Shown here: positions 37,181 through 49,042 of the stretch, piece after piece | How the letters are laid out: the number at the start of each line of letters is the position of its first letter | How positions within the stretch are numbered: position 1 is the first letter of the stretch | Origin: Sarcocystis neurona | Taxonomy: Eukaryota > Apicomplexa > Conoidasida > Eucoccidiorida > Sarcocystidae | Assembly: GCA_000727475.1 (NCBI GenBank) | Contig: KL647323.1 | Coordinates: 607,879-671,878 of the forward strand | Reading direction: 5' to 3' | Length of the DNA stretch: 64,000 nucleotides | Program-made: the position numbers and the translations under genes | Notes under the pieces: model-generated | What the model was told of the DNA's origin: nothing | Seen by the model: the letters and a program-made list of their open reading frames with translations, nothing else | The model's database searches: none

Positions 37181-40100
37181 CCAAACTGCGTATGGTTTTA
37201 TTTTCATGAGTTTCTTGGTTCCCTTGAGCGCGGCGTGCTGTTCTTTTCCTTAACTCCGGACAATAACTCTCCCTAACGTCTATGCCGTCACCTGGGCCAG
37301 TTTGTCCGTACACCGACTGGACGGAGGTGCGCTTTTTGTGCTTGCCTTTCAGTCATGCTGATGCTCATTGATATGTACTTGTATACTCTAGTGACCAGCG
37401 AACAGCCCTGCGTCTTTACACTTGTAATACACTGCGCGCGTTCGTCTGTGCGCAGTACAGCCTTCATTTGACGTGACATTTTGCTTGGTGTTTCTTTCTC
37501 TTTTCGTTGTGAACCCTGACGTGCAGGCCAGCACGCTCGATTCAACGTGTTTCTGTTTCTGTACCTAAAGAAACAGACTGCTCAGGTGTTCAGCAATTAA
37601 TACCCCCACGTAAAGCATGTTTTCCTCCCAGAGAGGCTGCACAATATAAACGAATTCTTTCTGCATACGAATCAGATACCTAGCCAAGAAAGAAGAGACG
37701 ATTTCGTAAGTTTGTCTTTTGCCTACATTCCGGGAAACAACAAAGGACGCGTCGCGTCCAAACGGAGGACGAAATAAACTGGACATGACACAGCACGGCT
37801 CTCGTCTTTTCCATCTCTCCGCTATTTATCTCCTAAGTGGTGACACGCTGTCAATAATGACATCCACCTGCTGCCTGCCCACGTGCCCGTGACAACCTAT
37901 CTCTCTACATTCTTCTTATGCACCTGTTGTTCTCTGTCACCTATATCAAGAAGTCTACTATTCGCACGCTTCTAGCCATGCGGAAGTCTGAACTCGCAAA
38001 AGTGTGACACCATCCGTCTGTGTGCTTATCTGTCCGCCCACGTACACGCATGGCTCTTCTTTCCTATCTACTACTCACATCGACTTCACATTTTGATGTC
38101 CTGCAGTGCACAAGGCACGCTTTAGAAAGATACTCCCGCATCGATCTTGCGAAGGCCTTTTTTTAGAAGACGTTTCTGCAAAAGTGGGCAAAGAAGTATT
38201 GTGTTTTCATATGGTAGCGTGATTCCGACAGTGCAACTTATTTTGCTTAAACTTAGTCACGAGTAGAGGAAAAGTTACAAAGTGTCTTTACTAGTGTTTA
38301 AATTTACAAATGAAATTTGTTCTGTATTGCAGTGCCTTTTCAGTATTTTAAAACATAGTTGTTTCTTGATACAGCTCAACACTACAGCGCAACACTTTGT
38401 ACCGCCGATGTAGAATTCTGTGAAGAAGCTTCCATCAGCTGCTTCTGTACTGCATGTAGGGCGTTGCACGTCGACGATAATTTTTTCGAAGCCATTTTCA
38501 CAGTATGCCAGCACACCGTTAGCTGGTGTCTGCTAGAAGTTCATATTGAGTGGAGGGTCCAAAAGCTGTATTGACCAGGCACATTCACAGATCGCGTAAG
38601 GCTACCATTCGACGTAATTCTACAACTTCCAGTGAGACACATTTTCCTTCAGTACCAGATCTCGTGTTGGCACAGTTGTCTCCGTTGGAGATACGTGTTT
38701 CAATAGAGTAGTGCAAGTGATAAATATGTCGCCGAAATACACGCCAACTTGTGCGTTTCTCATAATATGTTATTACCGTGGATTCAGCGAATTCGATTCT
38801 CAAGCTCAAATCGCGTGTTCTCGTGCACCACAGAACTAGTTTGTGACCGCGCTGTACGTTTGAGCCATGTTGCACATCTCAGCAAAGCAGCAGAGTCGCG
38901 ACTGGCTTTCTCAGTAGCTTGTACCACAGTAGTGTCACATTATAAAGTGTCGAATTTCTTCACATTCTTCAACGTGTTGTGAGTAAGTGTTACAGCATCA
39001 ATTTCTTGCTTGCTCCTTCTCCAGAAATGTATGAAATGTAATCAGCTGCACTCACAGTGCAAGAAGCCGCCTCCGTGTTCTAGCTGCTGTCTATAGTTGA
39101 ACGTAATGAATTCGTCTGTACGTAAGGTATGACAGTCCATCTCCAGCTGCGCTGCCAGTAATCAAAATATTATTCTTCGAATCTTCACCTTACGGAAATA
39201 CCAAACTAAGCCCTTCTTCTTCTTGTGTCCCTGTCTTAGCGCAAACCTACTGTGATTGTCCTTTTACTGTGAGTACAAATTTTCGGTACAATTAAAGCAA
39301 TAAGTGGCTCTTCCACCAAGAAAATTAGCGTAGGACTGAGTCCCCTCTTTGCAGTTCGGGGATTCAAATTCAGCTGCAGCAGCTCCAACGGCGGAGATGC
39401 TTCGTTCAGGTGACATTAGATTAGCAATACGTACGGTAAAGACTAAAAGTGACTAGCTCCATATCACCTGGAGGTACGTACGCAGAAGTACACGTACATG
39501 TCCCAACCACAATGTCAACAAAAAATACACACACGGCAAGCTGACTACGGCTGGACAGCAGGATCTAGTTCGAAAGAAGCTGATATACCTACAGCTTATA
39601 AAAGTAGATGCACATGGAAATTGATGCACGTATACGTATCGGACACTCACCCAAACAAGTACGTTTTCCACACACAGATGAACTTGCGTGTCAGAGTAGT
39701 CGCAACAAACGTACAGGGTAGACGTCCTGCAACTGCCTGAGTAGAAGTATCACGTAGTGCATGATTGTTGTTGTGACTCCTGCTACGTATGATGGTAGGC
39801 GTCTACAGCTCACGTAAACATGTCAGCCTCCGTCACCTTCCGCAGAAGACACCCCATATATTTACACAATTACATTCAGTAGCGTGGCAGGAACACAACC
39901 ATTTCGGGCCCCTTACTACCTTTTCTCGCGCCCCCGCTGACATATTGCCAACTTTTGTTCCGCGTCCGATCAAAAACATGGACTGACTGTAGTCTGTGGG
40001 ATGCCACTGATAGCAAGATATCTCATAATACGATACACGATGGGTAGAAGCAGAAGGAAACTTAACATGTGAGCGCAAAAAACGCAACTAAGCCTATGCA

Positions 40101-40338
40101 GATACGCACGATAAAAAATAGGCAAGCATACCTCTTCACCCTGAACTATTTGTGCTCTTAGATTGAATGGCTTAGCGATGAAGGCCACAACGTGACGCAT
40201 GAATAGTAATTGCTCAGCAACAGCAGCCACCAGCAAAGTCCCTCTACGTGTCGACCTGTTCTTCTGCAGCGGAACACTTGAGGTACTAATTGAAGAAAAG
40301 GGGTCACTACTTAATGATATTTTGTCGGAAGTTTATAA

Positions 40339-40626
40339 CTATGCTGCAGGTACGCCGTCGATAGAACCGCCGGCATTCGACCTTCCAGTTCTTGCGTAGC
40401 TGTTTCTTCTCTTTACCCACCAGGGAGAGAAAAATTGCAATGGACATTCGTTAGTATGATCAACAAGTGACGCAGTTGCAGTAGAATGCAAGGACACCAC
40501 GGTGATCGAAGGGTAATCCTGTGGCGCTTGCAATGTCCGACGTATAAGGAGTGCCTGGTGTTCTAATCGCTGAGTTAGTGCGCTGCGGCGGTATTTGACT
40601 CTGAACATGTTGCAGCAGTGATGCAT
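40339..40626 (-). CDS. Weak candidate exon of an unknown protein
   Basis: On the minus strand an ATG at 40626 opens a frame of 95 codons (MHHCCNMFRVKYRRSALTQR...) with a balanced amino-acid mix. It contains a potential donor GTAAAGAG just after FFSPWW (near 40423). It overlaps a 66-codon + strand frame at 40199-40399. No homology is recognised and no partner exon was found, so this is only a candidate. Confidence 0.15.
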   Translation of the reverse strand: MHHCCNMFRVKYRRSALTQRLEHQALLIRRTLQAPQDYPSITVVSLHSTATASLVDHTNECPLQFFSPWWVKRRNSYARTGRSNAGGSIDGVPAA

Positions 40627-41977
40627 CGAGGCCTTGAAGTCCCCTGGTATTCCGCGGTATTCTGGTGTGCTGGATTCTACTGACTCTAACGCAGCCGTTC
40701 TCGATTACGTTGCACGGTCGTTAATGCGTGACAAACGGCTTCTTTATCTTCTATTGCCGTCAATGCAAAAAAGTTGTGTAAGTGTTCTGAAATTGATACC
40801 GAAACACTGATGCGGGGATTCGTCGTATTTACTTCTACCAACGCAGCGACGCTCACCATCAGCTGGAGCAGCGAGGGCAATAACGCCAAAACGAAGCAGC
40901 GATATTCTTCGCAGCAGCAACAGTAGCACCCCAACGCAGACGAAAGCAGGAACACGAGAAGTGCTAAGTCCTTGTTGCTGCAAGAGCAACAAAAGGTGTC
41001 TCAGTCACAGTGAAACACGAGTCTTATAGTAATATCGACGAAGTATCAAATATTGAGTATTGAATCTCCTGAACGTTCCTGTTAGCGTGGACATCCGGAA
41101 TCAGCTTCAAAAATGGAGGCGATATATGCTGAGACTTGATGTTCTTCCCCTTGTAGAGCACAGCTGTGAGAAGCATCATGTTCTGCCGTCTTGTGTCCAG
41201 AGAAGACGTGTGTGGAAGTGACAGAAGCTACCAAGAATACATTCTGTCTACACTTCTACAACACGTTGCAAACAGGTGTTTTTTTACTCAAGCAAGAGGT
41301 GTGAGTCTGTTGGAGTGCATACGAATACACAGACAGTTTCGTGTGTGACTACGTGTGTCCACTCCTGTCTTCAGGCAAATATATAGTGTTTCAGTTATAT
41401 TCCTACACTGTGTCTACACTCCCTCTTCCTTTGTACAACACGCATACAGTGGGGCGAGATTCAGAGTAATTTTACCGAGTTCTTATAATTCGTTCACCTG
41501 CCTACATGTATAAGAAGACACACGTACAAATATGTGTATGGATCTACTTATTATCGGTGTCCTGGATATATAAAAATTTCTTCATATACTTTCTCTAGAG
41601 CTGCAGTTGAACTGGTCACGCGTATGCTTGAGGTATGTTCACGTGCAAACCTGATCAACTGGCAATGCAGCTGTCAATGGGTGGGTCCTGCCTTTACCAG
41701 ATCGGGCGCCTGTGGGGGGATATGTGGATGATGTATGCCAAATACAGACGAGAACACGTGTATACACGCACATATAGATTAGCTTACGAACACGTTTATT
41801 CATATATATTATATATATATATATTCTGATACGTAAGTAGATAATCACACACAATGTCTAGCACTTCACTATAGCTTGGAAGAGCTCTGGGACAACCCTG
41901 CGGGCAAAAATGCTTCCGTCACGCTTTCGTGTTCTTCTCCAAGTTTTCCTAGCTCCGCTGCGTAGATTTGTCGTTTT

Positions 41978-42532
41978 ATGAATCTACAGGCAAGGATCGT
42001 CAGCAGCAGCAAGAGCACCGGCAGCAAGAACAGCATGGACCAGCAGCAGCAGATGGTACACCAGTACCACGAGAAGGCGCGAAGCAGCAGTAGTAGGAGC
42101 AGCAGTAAAAAAGAGAGCAACAGCACCAACAGCACAGAATCCTGCGGAGAAGAGACTCGTAGCGCCGACAGCAGCAAGTTTGTAACCGAAGAGTCAGCAG
42201 CGCAGAGTGCGGCAGGAAAGAAGTAAGAAGAGTCTACCGACAGCAGCAAAAACAGCAACGATAGCAGAAGCAGCAGGGGCGGCAGCCATGTGTGTAGCAG
42301 AAGCTGCGGAAAGAATAGCAGTAGAACAAGCGGCTGTGTAACAACAGCGGTAACAACCACAGAAACGGGGGCGGAAATGGAAGCAGAATTGCAGCGACAA
42401 AAACGCTGCAGCAGCCTCAGGACGGCTGCACCAGCAGCAGCCGCAAGAGCAGGAGTGACGGCAACAGCAGCAGCAAAATCTCAACAACTACGAGAACAGC
42501 AGCAGCACGAAAGGGATTGCCAGAGGCAGTAG
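41978..42532 (+). CDS. AGC-repeat open frame with one internal TAA; doubtful gene
   Basis: From ATG at 41978 the frame reads Ser/Lys/Thr/Glu-rich sequence. It meets TAA at 42224-42226, then stays open in the same phase to TAG at 42530-42532 (EESTDSSKNSNDS..., later AAPAAAARAG and QQLREQQQHE). The TAA lies inside GAAGTAAGAAG, which could equally be a splice donor (GTAAGA at 42223). AGC repeats have no stops in any + frame, so openness is expected. The minus strand is also open for 163 Leu-rich codons (41869-42360). Coding potential is unproven. Confidence 0.25.
42000..42530. repeat. AGC/CAG-type triplet repeat region
   Basis: AGCAGCAGC, AGTAGTAGGAGC and GCAGCAGC steps recur throughout, mixed with non-repeat bases. 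Such runs are typical of coccidian genomes, in both coding and non-coding DNA. Confidence 0.85.
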
Positions 42533-45458
42533 GAAAGTGCAATGGAGAAGAGAAGCTCAGGCAGATATAACATGATGACTCAAGCCGGAGTGGCGCACCA
42601 GCTTTCCCAAGATGATACACATCCAAGACACGTCCCTATATATATATATATACACGTATACGCGTACAGAAGTTCTTACTTGAAATTTGGGAGACAGACG
42701 AGGAAAAGGCACGCGTGCATTCTTACAACGACACATACCGAAACTTATATATATATATATATATACATCTATCAATGCCCATGTGCTCATTAGTGTTACT
42801 CAGTGTGTATACGTCTCACAAGCGTCAAACCCAACCAAAAGGCGCCACTAATTCTCACGTCGATATACGTGTGTGTGTGTGTTTCTGTGTGTGTGTGTGT
42901 GTGTTTGTTTGTTTGTTTCCCTCTCCCTTTATCTGAGCACACATGCGTGTACTCGCTTGTCTACGCGTACATAGCACAGGTGTCCTTTTTCCTTACCCAT
43001 ATACAGACCGGTTTTCGCCTGTGGAAGCCAGAGAGACTGCCAGACGTGTAGCGTATTCCAGAACTTTAGCTTCGCCTGCGGAGATCAAGCACAGGCTTCC
43101 TTTCCTTTTCCTTTAAATTCTCCGTGCACTGCGTACGTCGTCGTCGTACGTGTCTGTTTGAGTAGATTTCATATATAAAGACAAAGACGTTTTTCTCTCT
43201 TTACCGGTCAGTTTTTGCTCGTTGCTAAGTTTACGTGAGTTGTTGTTGCAGCCTATAGCCACTTTCTCTACCATGACGTGCTCTTTCCACACTTCGCCAG
43301 TACTCGGCTTCATCTATGGAAGAAAAAGGACAGTTTACCGTGAGCTTCTTCAAACTTCCGTTATTGTTTCCCACTTTTTCCCATCAGATACCATCTCGTC
43401 TTCACGGTGTGTCCTGGATTGTTTCTGTCCCTATATTGTTTTCTTGGAAAATTCTACCTGTCTGCATTTGCAGCTTCCTTCGTATTGAGCACACGCTTCT
43501 GGACGACAGCATCCCCTCTCCCCTATCCTTAGCTTTCAGGTACAGAGTTTTCTTGTTTACTTGAAAAAACCGTTTCTGTTGTCCCTGTTGTCTCATTCTC
43601 ACAGGAGGAACGTGTTGGCTATCTTCAATCAGCAGTACCTCTCTTCCTGGCCTTCTCCTGCCCCTCGGCAAAGACCCGTCATTCCTGAACCTGATATACG
43701 TGCGGGTTCTTCTATTATTCAGTGTGCGTACGTAGATGCAAACACACCCATATCCATCCAGCTACATATATATATATATATATAAATAGACGCAGAGGTA
43801 GAGAGAGGGACAGATAAACCGCAATAGAGTAAGCAGCTTTTTAAGACGTACGGTAGGTCTATTTTAAACTCTCCGTTAATCCTTGTTCAATCCCTGCGTG
43901 TTTTAATAAGGGGAAAATTCGTTTTACGTTGAGTTGTCTTCTCCAGTGCACTTTTCTGTCCTACCTGCCATCCTTCTTCATCCCCCTCGCTACTTTGCAC
44001 TTTGTTGTGAGCTAGTTTTGTACGCGAAATCGCCCTTCTTCCACCACCAGTAGAACTTCCACTCTCTTGTCTCCTTTTACTTACACAGATTCTGAAGCAA
44101 AATTGCCCCTTATTCACAAATACGTATTTGCTCCTCCCCTAATATATTAGCACTTTCCCGTGTGTAGGACGTAGTGTCAACAAGCAGTATCTCTAGCGGC
44201 CTTTGACTGCTCTAGCTTATCCTTCATTTTTTCCACCAACTGAAAGAGGGACCGTTCCAACCCAACCTTGGAGTGTCTGTCTTCTTGAACGACATTTTCG
44301 TCAACGTTCGTCATTACATGTAATTTATACCGACCGCAAATATTTCCGAGTTATTCTCCCTTCCCTGTCTCCGCGTCTTCTTTGAACACTTTTTGTGCTG
44401 CCGGTAGTGTAGCACACGGAAAATCAGTGATCTCCCTGTGACCCTACCTCTACACCTTTCAGCACCACATCTGGGTTTTACACAACAAAAGTGAAGTACC
44501 TCTCTACCTCCTTATTTTAACTCTACCCACGCCACTCCCATTCCGTGCGCATGATTAATTCTCTAACATTCGACCCTTTTACGCCTTAACCATGGAAGTA
44601 TGCACTTAGCTATCAAGGACCAGGGAAAGCTTTCTGTTTCTTTTCTGTGTAACGAGACATCGACTACGCTTTGCTTCTGCACTCTTGAATCTTTTTCCCC
44701 TTCAACCTCCCACACGCTGCAAACTTACTGACCAGCGTATTCGCCAATCTCACTTCTGATTCGCCTGCATGCTGTGCTCAAACTTCCCAGCACAATCTAC
44801 TGATTTTTCTCCGGCTGCCTGAAGACCATTAGGTTGACTTCTTTTCATCGATACGACCTCACACATGCCACTCAGTTTTCTCATATGCCGATCCGTACGA
44901 GGATCTGTGTACTATTCCTCCGTCATGTGCATCTTCTGTGGGCCCTATTGGTACAATATTAGCTTCGCATGCGTTTACGGACGTGCAGGTGCTTGTGTCT
45001 CAAATGCAAACATTCCAGTTGAAAAACACTGTATAGCTACTCAATTGTTTGTGGCTTCCTTGCCACTTGTCGTCTGCTTCGCCCCGTACTCTTCCTTGGG
45101 CATTTCTTGGTAAGAATGTGCAACAGAAGAACTGCTGCGGTTCCATTAACACTGTCGTTCACGACACTACTTGTTTACACTGCACCTACTCATCTAGGAA
45201 CCTGCAGTGTCTCACATCCCCCTCAAGTGTCGTTCAGTCCTGCACACATTTCTGAATGCCTGTTCTCGTGTGCATTGACCTCTGCTTTCCTGGTTGTCTA
45301 ACAGTGGAAGACGGACGCAGCGCGTGTTACGCGTGATCCGCGGAAAAGCAAGTGTTGTTTCTTTACACGCGTCTGTGTAATAGGTAACTGGACGGTACAC
45401 AACTGAGTACTGTAGTTAAAACGGCGTCCTTTATCTACACGCGTGCCTGGCCATTGCG
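42533..45458. other. Pyrimidine-rich stretch without a recognised gene
   Basis: From about 43080 to 45300 the + strand is T/C-rich (TTCTTC, CTCTTC, CCTTCC), with no frame over 90 codons that shows a motif. TA runs sit at about 42638-42650, 42748-42765 and 43763-43784, and TG/TTTG repeats at about 42868-42917. It may be a leader or promoter region for the open frame at 45459, or the 3' side of an unseen gene. Confidence 0.45.
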
Positions 45459-46811
45459 ATGAAATTATTTTCGACGAAAGAGGAGTTGAATCGCAGTGGC
45501 GTTCTTCCCGTCTCCTCTCACGTAGACCAGCTACAGTCGACTTCGGTTGCACGCTTTTGTTGTTCTGTCGCCGTTCCTGAGCATGTACGGTGGGTAAGTG
45601 CCTGCCGTTTTATTTCTGGGGAACAGGAAAACGGGTCTGCTGCGCTGGTTGTCGGGATTTCTTTGATTTGTGATTATTCGCGCCCTCTGTGTCACGCGGT
45701 GACACCGCAGACGGGCAAAGGCAATGTGGCGGTCACGAGTTCACCTATGTGTGAGACTCATCCCCATACAAGCAGCAGTAGCAAAAAAGACGATGTGGCA
45801 GAAGCGGCACCGGAGCACACACAGCAACCCAGCAGAACTGAAGCCACGTGTCTCTGTGGTGCCCCCCAGCACGAGCAGAGCAGCAGCAGACGGCGTGGCA
45901 GAAGCAGCAGCAGCAAGCCCAACAGCTCCACGTGCTGCAGCAGCAGAAGCAGCCGAGGGCCTCACGAAGCAGCAGCGCCGGAGACAGAGCCAGTAAAAGC
46001 AGTAGGAGAAGCAGCAGCAGAGGCACAGGAAGCAGCAGCAGAGGCACCGGAAGCGGCAGCAGAAGCACAAGTAGAAGCAGCAGAGGCACTGGAAGCAGCA
46101 CCAGAAGCAGCAATAGAAGCAGCAGCAGAGGAACGGGAAGCAGCAGCAGAAGCAGCAGTAGAAGCAGCAACAGAGGTGCCGGAGATAGCAGCAGCAGAAG
46201 GGGCCGCAGCAGCGCCGGAAGCAGCTGCAGCAGCGCCGAAAGCAGCCACAGCAGCAGCCCCAGAGGCAGCAGCCGCAGCAACACCAGCAGCGAAAGAAGC
46301 AGCATAAGAAGCAGTTGACGCACCGGATGCAGAAGTAGAAGCAGTAGCGGACGCGCCGGAGGCAGCAGGAGGAGCAACACACGCAACCGCAGAAGCAGCA
46401 GTAGAAGTGGCGGCACAGCAGCGCTCTTGTCGTAGTAGAAGCCAAATACAGCAGGAACAAGTGATGAAGAATAAGCGCCACCGCCTTCAGCAGCAGCAGG
46501 GGCTACAGAGTCAATCTCAGCGCCAGGAACGCGGCCACCAGCAAAAAGCTGTAGCAGCAGGAAGAACGTTTCAAAGAAGGAGAAGAGGCCGTGCTGCCTT
46601 CGAGGTGGTCGTCTCCTTCTTTGTCTTTGCGCTTTTCCTTAAATTTACTTTTATCCAGGAAACAAAGTGGGATGTTTCCATCTTAGGCTCGACCTTACAC
46701 AACCACGTGACGCCGCTGAATATGCGTCACTCTTTATATGAAAAGATATACATACAGCTGAACACGTGTGTGTATCTATACCTCTCTATCAGTCTATGTG
46801 AGTATATGTGA
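45459..46811 (+). pseudogene. Ala/Glu-repeat open frame broken by one in-frame TAA
   Basis: ATG at 45459 opens a frame that starts MKLFSTKEELNRSG, passes a Ser/Arg-rich part and enters a long Ala/Glu repeat of GCA and GAA codons. TAA at 46305-46307 interrupts the repeat, but the same frame stays open for another 167 codons. That part is again Ala/Glu, then Gln/Arg-rich, then a hydrophobic segment (VVVSFFVFALFLKFTF), ending at TGA at 46809-46811. One base change (GAA to TAA) in a GCA-GAA array would explain the break. An optional 117-base intron (45594-45710, donor GTAAGT, acceptor CACCGCAG) fits in phase 0. No family is recognised. Three readings remain: an Ala-repeat coding gene with an assembly error or true nonsense change, a gene spliced around the stop, or non-coding triplet repeat. 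AGC-type repeats lack stops on both strands, so openness alone proves little. Confidence 0.35.
45770..46560. repeat. AGC/GCA/GAA triplet repeat block
   Basis: GCAGCAGAAGCA-type steps dominate for about 800 bases. Read on the + strand in one frame it is Ala/Glu and in another Ser/Arg. On the minus strand it is Leu or Cys/Phe, giving spurious frames at 45741-46481 and 45745-46416. Confidence 0.9.
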
Positions 46812-46935
46812 ATTTTTCTGTAGCCTGCCAGTAGACGCATGTACTAAGGTACGCTTAGAACGTACCCCCAGCTTCACAAAGCATGTATACATATACGTGT
46901 GCATATATAGGTAGGGCAGTACACACATACAAATA

Positions 46936-46945
46936 TAAATATAAG

Positions 46946-46981
<36 letters not shown>

Positions 46982-46982
46982 C
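46936..46982. repeat. TA then GA microsatellite
   Basis: A TA run (about 46947-46964) passes directly into a GA run (about 46965-46980), just downstream, on the minus strand, of the isomerase-like gene's proposed stop codon. Confidence 0.9.
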
Positions 46983-47015
46983 GAAGGTCACCAATACATG
47001 TGCGAAGAGAAATAG

Positions 47016-49004
47016 TTACATATTTCTGTGTCTGTGTACACATTTGTGTGCCCCTACAAACCCCGTGTACCTCAGAGAAGAAGAAGCAATTGATACGTGT
47101 GTCTCCTTAGTGTGTGTTCCGCTCCGGTCTGCATAAATATAAGGAAAGCAAGGAGGAGAGTTCCGCGTCACTTCCGACACTTATGACGCCGTATAGAAAT
47201 ATATGTGTACCCCTCTGGACGTAGGTGAACAACTACGCATACCTTCTGCTGCCTTATCTATAATTTTGGCAGCTGCTGCTTCTGCTGCAGTCCAGCGTTT
47301 GCCGGACAACATCGTAGAGACCCAGTAGCTGCGATTGACCTTTGCCTGCACCACCGCGCACATGCCTGTCCCCCACGTCGAGGGATTTCAAAAGAAGCGG
47401 AAGAGAGAAAAAAAGACAGAAACAGACAAAAGAAAGAGAGCGATAGGGAAGAGAGGGAGATATGGGGAAGAGGGAAACGAAGAAGAGGAAGGGCCGGAGA
47501 AAGGGCAATCGAGACGAGGGGAGAACACATAGAGAAAGGACCGAGTAGCGAAGAAGATAGAAGACGAAGCCACAGAAGAAGAGAAACGGAGAAGCAGTCG
47601 AAAGGGAAGAAGAGCGACACAGGAAAAAAGGGGCACATACAGAAAAGACGGGGGAAAAGGAGCAGGAGAAGGGGGAGAAGACGAAGAGGAAAAGACGCAG
47701 ACAGATATGCAGTGAATATGACCAGCAGAAGAGAGTGAACGAAAGTGGAAGATTAGCGTTGTGGACGTCACAGCAGAAGAAGAAGAGAAAACAGCAAACG
47801 AAGAGCAAGAGGAGCAGGAAAGGCAGCAAACGAAGAAGGGGAAGGATAGAACGGAGACGAAGGAGAAGAAAGCGAAGACGAAGAAAATGAAGCATTCATA
47901 AGAGGAGAAGGAAACACAGGAAGCAGCAGAAGATGAAAATAGGCGAAGACGAAGGCGAGGCTGACTGAGGCCGCACTCGGAGCCAAAAGGAGGAGAGCGG
48001 AAGGGGGCGAGGACGAAGAAGAGGACGGGAGAAAACGGAGAAAGACGAAGGACAGGCAACGGAGAAGGGAAGACCGGAAGAAACTTCCCGGAAGAAGTCC
48101 AGGAGAAAAACTTCTTCCGGGCAGAGAGAAGAGCTGGCGACGAGGGAAACGACGAAGAGACGGAGAAGTGCGTGAAGAAGCGCACGGACCAAAACAGGGC
48201 GGAAATCGGGGAGGCGCAAGAAGCAGACAGCAGGAAGAGAAAAACCGAACAGAGCGGGAAACGAAACGGAGAAATGACTCACGAAGCGACCACGCGGACA
48301 GATACGGAGACAAAGAAGGAAAGGCACACCGAGACAGAGACAGACGGGGGGAGACGGGGGGAGAGACGGGGGGAGAGACGGGGGGAGACGGAGACAGGGA
48401 GGGGGGGATAAGAGAGAAAACGGCAGAAGTGAAGCCGGTGGTGAAAGGACGAACAAACGACGAACTGTGCGGGATGGGTGGAACGCACTGCGATTAACAG
48501 TGGCGGACGAATGTGGAGGGGAAGGGCAGAGAGACCACAAGCAGCAAAAAGGTCAAGAACAAACTCAAGGAGAAAAAACGTGGGAGGAAAACCGGAGGCC
48601 GCAGGCAGCAAAAGCCAAAGAGACACACCACTCCCATCATTCCCATGCTACGGGCTTCCTGAACATCCACACATACATAGATCCATATATACATGCATAC
48701 TCATACAGAAATAAACACTCGCACACATGTCTACATGTATACGTAGAGAAATTGATATCAATATATGAACACGTACACATGCTTACATACACACATACGT
48801 ACATGTATATCCGTATATACGCATATATACATATATATAAATACGTATATGTATATAGAAGACACGTCCGTTACACCAATAGTCTTTCACAAAAGAGCCG
48901 CAAACGGTGTCGTAAGTATTTTTAAGACGCACCACCCAAGCATTTCGCTTGTTGACAAGATACATATATATATATATATATATATGTAAGTGTACACATT
49001 TACA

Positions 49005-49042
<38 letters not shown>

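Larger units (their letters stand above)
33263..41977. other. Repeat-poor 8.7-kb stretch with no recognised gene
   Basis: Microsatellites nearly vanish here, in contrast to the flanks. Composition varies: about 35200-36300 is purine-rich on the + strand (GAGGAGAA, GGAAAG), and 37000-41700 is balanced. Several 60-100-codon frames have ordinary amino-acid mixes, for example 34345-34596 (+), 34537-34842 (-), 38275-38514 (-), 38585-38875 (-), 40199-40399 (+) and 40339-40626 (-). None shows a family motif, and the frames conflict between strands. A gene of short exons could be hidden here; I could not chain one. Confidence 0.5.

Noticed and set aside
41869..42360. Minus-strand 163-codon Leu-rich frame that looks like a membrane protein
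   Set aside because: Leu comes from CTG, the reverse complement of the CAG triplet run. The + strand is equally open, and no start context or splice chain supports it.
45741..46481. Minus-strand Cys/Leu-rich frames over the Ala/Glu repeat
   Set aside because: They are reverse-strand shadows of GCA/GAA triplets with extreme composition and no motif.
47388..48540. Minus-strand Phe/Ser/Leu/Pro-rich frames of 180-265 codons
   Set aside because: They are direct translations of a pyrimidine tract in an intron, and three frames are open at once.
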